This document shows positions 45,899 to 50,012 of a DNA stretch of 50,012 nt, one piece after another. Position 1 is the stretch's first letter. Each line of letters opens with the position of its first letter. Source of the stretch: Ferruginibacter sp. (lineage in GTDB: Bacteria > Bacteroidota > Bacteroidia > Chitinophagales > Chitinophagaceae); the NCBI GenBank assembly GCA_030655145.1, contig JAURWD010000065.1, positions 1-50,012 on the forward strand. The letters are read 5' to 3'. The notes under the pieces are model-generated. The model had not been told where the DNA came from, did no database searches, and saw only the letters and a list, made by a program, of their open reading frames with translations. A program made the position numbers and the translations under genes.

Positions 45899-48067
45899 TT
45901 AGAGCGCCTGGTACCGGATGCTGTATTCAACGCCGGGATCAATGCTCACTTCATATTGATTTTTTGCTGTTGATCGAACCAGCACATTCTTCCCGGAAGG
46001 TTTAGATTTACTATTGAGAACCAGCGTGCCGTTCCCAGTTGCTCCCTTTATTTTAATTTCGGTCCGACTGCAATACATTTCGATATCGCCATCCGGCGTT
46101 GGGATCTTACCCTGCATCCATTGCAAGCCGCCAAGCGCGGGCTGAACTTTATAGGTGGCGTAGCCAGGCGTGGTTGGACTTACGCCAAGGAAGTATCTGC
46201 CCAACAGGTAGATAGGGCTGGCGCCCCAGGCATGACAAAGGCTTTTTCCAAATTTTCTTCCGTACATGGCCAGGTGTTCTGCTCCTTTTTTAGTAGGATC
46301 GTATTCTTCCCAAAATGAGGTTGCACCGAGATTTAACATGCCTCCCCAATAATTTTTCATCTCTTGTAACACATAGGCTTGCTCACCAAGGGCACTTAAT
46401 GCTTCCAGTTCATAAAAGCGCATATACGGCGTCGTGATCTTCTGAATGGAATCATTTAATAACACTTGTTTTTTTACCGCTTCTTTTTGTCCGGCGTCAA
46501 AATAGTCGAAGAAAATACCAAACATATTCGCATAGCGGGTAATGTTCGCGGTTGATTTTCCGTCAACCCGGCTGTGCACCAGGGCATTTTTTTCTTTGTT
46601 CCAGTACGCATCAAAAATCCGTTGCTTCAATAAGGACGCTTCTTTGGAATAAGTTGCAGCACTGGCATTATCATCGGCCAAGGTTGCACAGAGCGACATC
46701 GTCTCCAGGCTTCTCGCAAAAAGCAATTGTTCAAAGCTGATCTCTCCTTTCTTACTCAGCCCGGTCGCCCAATCAATAAAGGTCCAGTCGCCAGACCGGC
46801 CCTCGATAAAGCCATTCGCATTCCTACGGCCGAGGCAGTATTGCATCAGCGTTTGCATCCGGGGATACAGCTGTTTGATGAAAGTTTTATCACCGGTGTA
46901 ACGGTAGTAATCGTAGACGCTGATGAACCAGTAAAAAGTATAATCAACGATCGTATTGATGTGGCTTGTAACAGGATCCTTGCCTCGCAGGGCCAGCATG
47001 GTCCTCGTCACCGTCGGGTTATCAAAATAGCTGTAGAAGTTCATGAGGTAACTCTGCGAGGCGTCGCCACTCCAGATCCAGCGATCCCGCTTAATGCCAT
47101 CAATAAAAAATTCACGCGTATTTAACTCGAGCGTGTAGGCTGACACGTTATAGATCCGGTTGATCAAGGTGTCCGAACAAGTGAAGGATCCGCGGTTGCT
47201 TAACCCCGCGTGCTCATACAACATGCTGGCTGAATCGAGCGTAATGGTGGGATCGAACACAATGTTAACATAGCGAAAGGCTTTGGATAACGGCATCGTT
47301 GTATCCAGGCTCACTGCGGTTGCAAAATGAAGACGGTCAAGTGTCATGGCATCCGCTTCGGCCTGCGCTTCTTCTTTAGATTCGCCATAGTACAGCGAAA
47401 TCTTCCCCTTCCCTTTCAAGCCGTGCAGCTTTATAAAGCCAAAGGTTTCTTTCCCAAAATCAACGAGGTATTGCCCCTGCTTTTTCTCTGTCGCGACCGG
47501 GCTTACAGGTCGGGTAGGCAGACGGAACACTGAAGGGGGCTGTAAATGATTCTTAAAATTCCAGGTGCCAGCATTCATCCAAACGGTTGCTGAAATATCG
47601 GAGGTTCTGCCAGTTTCGTCTATCCATTCCTTGTCTTCGAAAGTCACGAGCCAGCTTGTGTCAGAAACAATCGTTTTTCCCTGTACAAAAAGTGCGGGAA
47701 CATTTGCCTGGTTCCACACCTTTACGGTTATAGTATGTCTTCCCTTGGGAACAGTGAATTGATGAATACCGGTTTCAAACGCAACGCCATCCAGCTTGAT
47801 ATTGCAGGTGCCTTCAGCGTATACCCGTACTTCTTCAGGTGCAGTAAGTTCTACTACGCGATTAAAGTTCATGAGCACGTAGTGTGCATCCAGTTTCCAA
47901 AACGGTGGAAAAAAACTGTTGCGGTCTGTGCGCCGGTTCTGCATTTTATTGCTCATCCAGGTTTCAAAATCCCCGGGATACCAGATCCAACTCGCCTGCT
48001 GCGCATAGCCACCACCGGTAGCAACGACAAGCACGAGGAAAACAATATATTTCTTAAGATGATTCAT
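45899..48067 (-). CDS. GH78 alpha-L-rhamnosidase
   Basis: This 722-aa protein has a signal peptide (cleavage after G-Y-A-Q at 20-23), an N-terminal beta-sandwich region (about 24-285), an (alpha/alpha)6 catalytic barrel with D-G-I-K-R-D-R-W at 323-330 and G-D at 334-335, and later S-F-W-E-E-Y-D-P (Glu587/Glu588) and H-A-W-G-A-S-P (His612-Pro618), all typical of GH78. The C-terminal beta domain follows. It likely cuts alpha-L-rhamnose in the same glycan that GH106 attacks. It lies 17 nt after the beta-helix gene and 61 nt before GH127. Confidence 0.88.
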   Translation of the reverse strand: MNHLKKYIVFLVLVVATGGGYAQQASWIWYPGDFETWMSNKMQNRRTDRNSFFPPFWKLDAHYVLMNFNRVVELTAPEEVRVYAEGTCNIKLDGVAFETGIHQFTVPKGRHTITVKVWNQANVPALFVQGKTIVSDTSWLVTFEDKEWIDETGRTSDISATVWMNAGTWNFKNHLQPPSVFRLPTRPVSPVATEKKQGQYLVDFGKETFGFIKLHGLKGKGKISLYYGESKEEAQAEADAMTLDRLHFATAVSLDTTMPLSKAFRYVNIVFDPTITLDSASMLYEHAGLSNRGSFTCSDTLINRIYNVSAYTLELNTREFFIDGIKRDRWIWSGDASQSYLMNFYSYFDNPTVTRTMLALRGKDPVTSHINTIVDYTFYWFISVYDYYRYTGDKTFIKQLYPRMQTLMQYCLGRRNANGFIEGRSGDWTFIDWATGLSKKGEISFEQLLFARSLETMSLCATLADDNASAATYSKEASLLKQRIFDAYWNKEKNALVHSRVDGKSTANITRYANMFGIFFDYFDAGQKEAVKKQVLLNDSIQKITTPYMRFYELEALSALGEQAYVLQEMKNYWGGMLNLGATSFWEEYDPTKKGAEHLAMYGRKFGKSLCHAWGASPIYLLGRYFLGVSPTTPGYATYKVQPALGGLQWMQGKIPTPDGDIEMYCSRTEIKIKGATGNGTLVLNSKSKPSGKNVLVRSTAKNQYEVSIDPGVEYSIRYQAL

Positions 48068-48084
48068 ATAATGATACAGCTTCC

Positions 48085-50012
48085 TTAATGACTAGTATTG
48101 GTGGCGTTTGATTTAACCGGTTGTGCAGAATGCGGTGCAAGATTTTTCAAAAATTTTTTATACGGCTCCTGTAAACCTGCAGCATTGCGGATCTTCGGCG
48201 AAACCATGGGCCCGTTATTCGTCCAGGTATTGCCCGGACCATTCGCGTTTTGCAAAAATTTTTCAGACGGGCACCAGTTGTCTGCTACCGTCATGAAGGA
48301 GGATCCTTCGTCCGTATACAAATAGAACCAATATTCTGGCAGATGTGCATACGGCGCTTTATAAATACTGTCAATGCTATTTTCACTGATCAGGGTGCCG
48401 GGTTGTGCTGACAGGGTATAGATCCCAGCCACGTCATACATGTGTTTTGCGTAATGATGAATTTTGTTGGCAATGACCCTGTTGTTGCGCATGGCGTTTA
48501 AACTTTTTGTCCAGCCCCAGCCCACGCAAATTCCTGAATAGGATAGCTCTGATAATTCATTGTGCTCGATCAATACACCCCGCACATAACCTGCGCTGAT
48601 ACCGGTACATCCCCAGTCCTCGTTGGTAGCATCAGTTATAAGGTTGTTCGAAATGACGAGGTTTTCGCAGAGTTCCCGCTCATCGGTTGGGTTGTACGGC
48701 AGGTGTGTTTCCACGCTTTCTTCTGAAAAGATTCCGAGGTTGATCGCAGTGCCACCAATATCCTTGAGCAGGCAGCCGGTCACGGAACTATTCTTTGCGC
48801 CTTTGGCAAAGTCAAGGGCAGTTGAAGTGGTATGTAAAAAACTACAATCGCGGAACCTGATGTTGCTGCTGTTCGTCAATGTCACTGCTGCTGACGGACG
48901 ACCGATCCATCCCTGGTTATCCAGTCCTTTGTTGTGGATGGTTCCAGGCACTTTAAGTTTATAGGCATCCAGCAGGTACATGCCTGCCTGCAACGGCACA
49001 TGGCCGGCCAACGATGGTCGCGGGAAACTGGTGTGTTGAAAAGACAGGCCTGTGATGTAAATATTTGAAACGGGTTGATCCAGCGTTCCCTGGAAGCTGA
49101 GCAGGGTTTCCAGCACAGGGGCAATAACGGTGGCGGTTAAGGGATCTTCACCGGAACGTGGCCAGTAGTAGAGTTTGCGTTCCGATTCATCGAGGAACCA
49201 TTCACCCGGCTCATCCAGGAACTGCAGCGCATTCATTAAGTAAAATGCAGAGTTGCCTGTTTCTTTCGAGATCCAGGGCGCTGGCCAGGGATGTTCGCTT
49301 TGCAGGCGACTCTCCGGCTGGCGGAAAGTCAAGAGTGCACTATCGCGTTCAATAACGATACCCTGTATGCGCAGTACGGCCGTGGCCCACCACTGATGGA
49401 TCAGCATTTCCATGCCTGCTGTTAAATGAAGTCCGGGTAAATCTTTTGTGGGTATCAGGCAAGTTTGTGTTTGTTTATCCCAGGAAAGGATGCGACTCAT
49501 GGAGTCGCCGCTTCCTGTTTTAGCCCGCACGGCTTTTTGGCCATTTACCCAAAGCTGGCGGAAGCTGGTAGGCTGACCTTTTGAAACATCCAGGTCAGCA
49601 ACCCAAAGCTTTCCTTTTGCAACGCCGGAAATTTCTGTCGGCGAGCCCGATAATTTTTTCCATCCTTTAACCTGGACACCACCACTAAAGACCGGGTGTT
49701 CATTTGGAGCTGCCTCAATAATTGTAGGTGATGTTGCCGTACCGCCATCGGAAGGCCCGATCAATATGGATTCGTTTAAATAGTAGGTGCCGTTTTTTAC
49801 GAGGATTCGTGCGCCGTTTTTTATGCTGCTGTCGTTGAGCCTTCGTAGCTCCCGTACCTGGCGCAGCGCACCCCGGAGAGTAGCTTTTGGCGCATCTGCG
49901 CTACCGATCTGTGCATCATTGCCATCGATTGCAACATATACCTGCGCCATTGCTCCCGGGAAGAAAAGGGAGAAAACACAAGCATAAAAAAAAGCAAGCA
50001 ATCGTTTAATCA
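48085..50012 (-). CDS. Right-handed parallel beta-helix glycosidase, GH141-like (start cut by window edge)
   Basis: At least 638 aa are visible from an in-frame TTG at 50001, but upstream codons (I-K-R) continue to the last bases, and a start ATG one base beyond the window would give M-I-K-R-L-L-A-F, a normal signal peptide. The visible part carries a beta-helix fold with N-S-S-N-I-R-F-R-D-C-S-F, G-C-L-L-K-D-I-G-G-T-A-I-N and H-N-E-L-S-E-L-S-Y-S-G-I repeats and W-S/G rich loops. The length and an early A-P-K-A-T-L-R-G-A-L suit GH141 (alpha-L-fucosidase of rhamnogalacturonan II, or xylanase) and related PbH1 proteins. Family assignment is moderate. It is the first visible gene of the pectin-type operon. 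Confidence 0.8.
   Translation of the reverse strand, partial: IKRLLAFFYACVFSLFFPGAMAQVYVAIDGNDAQIGSADAPKATLRGALRQVRELRRLNDSSIKNGARILVKNGTYYLNESILIGPSDGGTATSPTIIEAAPNEHPVFSGGVQVKGWKKLSGSPTEISGVAKGKLWVADLDVSKGQPTSFRQLWVNGQKAVRAKTGSGDSMSRILSWDKQTQTCLIPTKDLPGLHLTAGMEMLIHQWWATAVLRIQGIVIERDSALLTFRQPESRLQSEHPWPAPWISKETGNSAFYLMNALQFLDEPGEWFLDESERKLYYWPRSGEDPLTATVIAPVLETLLSFQGTLDQPVSNIYITGLSFQHTSFPRPSLAGHVPLQAGMYLLDAYKLKVPGTIHNKGLDNQGWIGRPSAAVTLTNSSNIRFRDCSFLHTTSTALDFAKGAKNSSVTGCLLKDIGGTAINLGIFSEESVETHLPYNPTDERELCENLVISNNLITDATNEDWGCTGISAGYVRGVLIEHNELSELSYSGICVGWGWTKSLNAMRNNRVIANKIHHYAKHMYDVAGIYTLSAQPGTLISENSIDSIYKAPYAHLPEYWFYLYTDEGSSFMTVADNWCPSEKFLQNANGPGNTWTNNGPMVSPKIRNAAGLQEPYKKFLKNLAPHSAQPVKSNATNTSH

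Noticed and set aside
45838-45942. Upstream extension of the GH127 frame
   Set aside because: It overlaps the GH78 stop, adds 35 residues without a signal peptide, and the ATG at 45837 begins a good signal sequence.

Overview
The window reads as a glycan-degradation region of a Bacteroidota chromosome, most likely Chitinophagaceae or a close relative. The evidence is a SusC/SusD pair with lipoprotein surface glycan-binding proteins, FucP-type and SSS-type sugar transporters, Bacteroidota-style promoter boxes (TAnnTTTG) and almost no Shine-Dalgarno sites. The family assignment is inference; no rRNA or marker gene is present. No tRNA, rRNA, CRISPR array, IS element or phage gene was recognised.

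Region 1 (1-1763) holds the N-terminal tip of a Tat-exported protein running off the left edge, a secreted alpha/beta hydrolase, and a divergent Tat-tagged Dabb protein followed by a terminator.

Region 2 (1770-20962) is a beta-mannan/glucomannan utilization locus. Reading on the minus strand from the divergent AraC regulator at 20084, it encodes GH26 mannanase, SSS symporter, GH130 mannosyl-glucose phosphorylase, AGE-type 2-epimerase, a 283-nt promoter gap, then SusC, SusD, an SGBP-B-like lipoprotein and an IPT-repeat lipoprotein, a strong terminator, then CE2-type esterase, YghZ-type aldo/keto reductase, a second GH26 and a GH5. The inferred flow is: surface mannan is cut by GH26/GH5 and deacetylated by CE2, oligosaccharides enter through SusCD, mannobiose crosses the inner membrane by the symporter, the epimerase gives mannosyl-glucose, and GH130 phosphorolysis gives mannose-1-phosphate and glucose. 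No alpha-galactosidase is present, which favours linear mannan or glucomannan over galactomannan.

Region 3 (20980-25238) is mostly housekeeping or hypothetical: an MBL-fold hydrolase, stand-alone CinA C-domain, gluconokinase, DUF6526-like membrane protein, PepSY-like secreted protein and an orphan.

Region 4 (25562-50012) is a second glycan locus with a pectin/rhamnogalacturonan flavour. Two plus-strand genes (sialate O-acetylesterase family, DUF5703-type protein) converge on a 12-gene minus-strand run: beta-helix protein (cut at the right edge), GH78, GH127, GH2, a solute-binding-fold protein, two class III CoA-transferases, amidohydrolase/lactonase, Gfo/Idh dehydrogenase, MaoC hydratase, FucP permease and GH106. 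The glycosidases would release rhamnose, arabinofuranose and galactose. The embedded six-gene cassette (signal-less solute-binding-fold protein, two CoA-transferases, lactonase, dehydrogenase, MaoC) has no pathway that I can name and is the best candidate for an undescribed system here.
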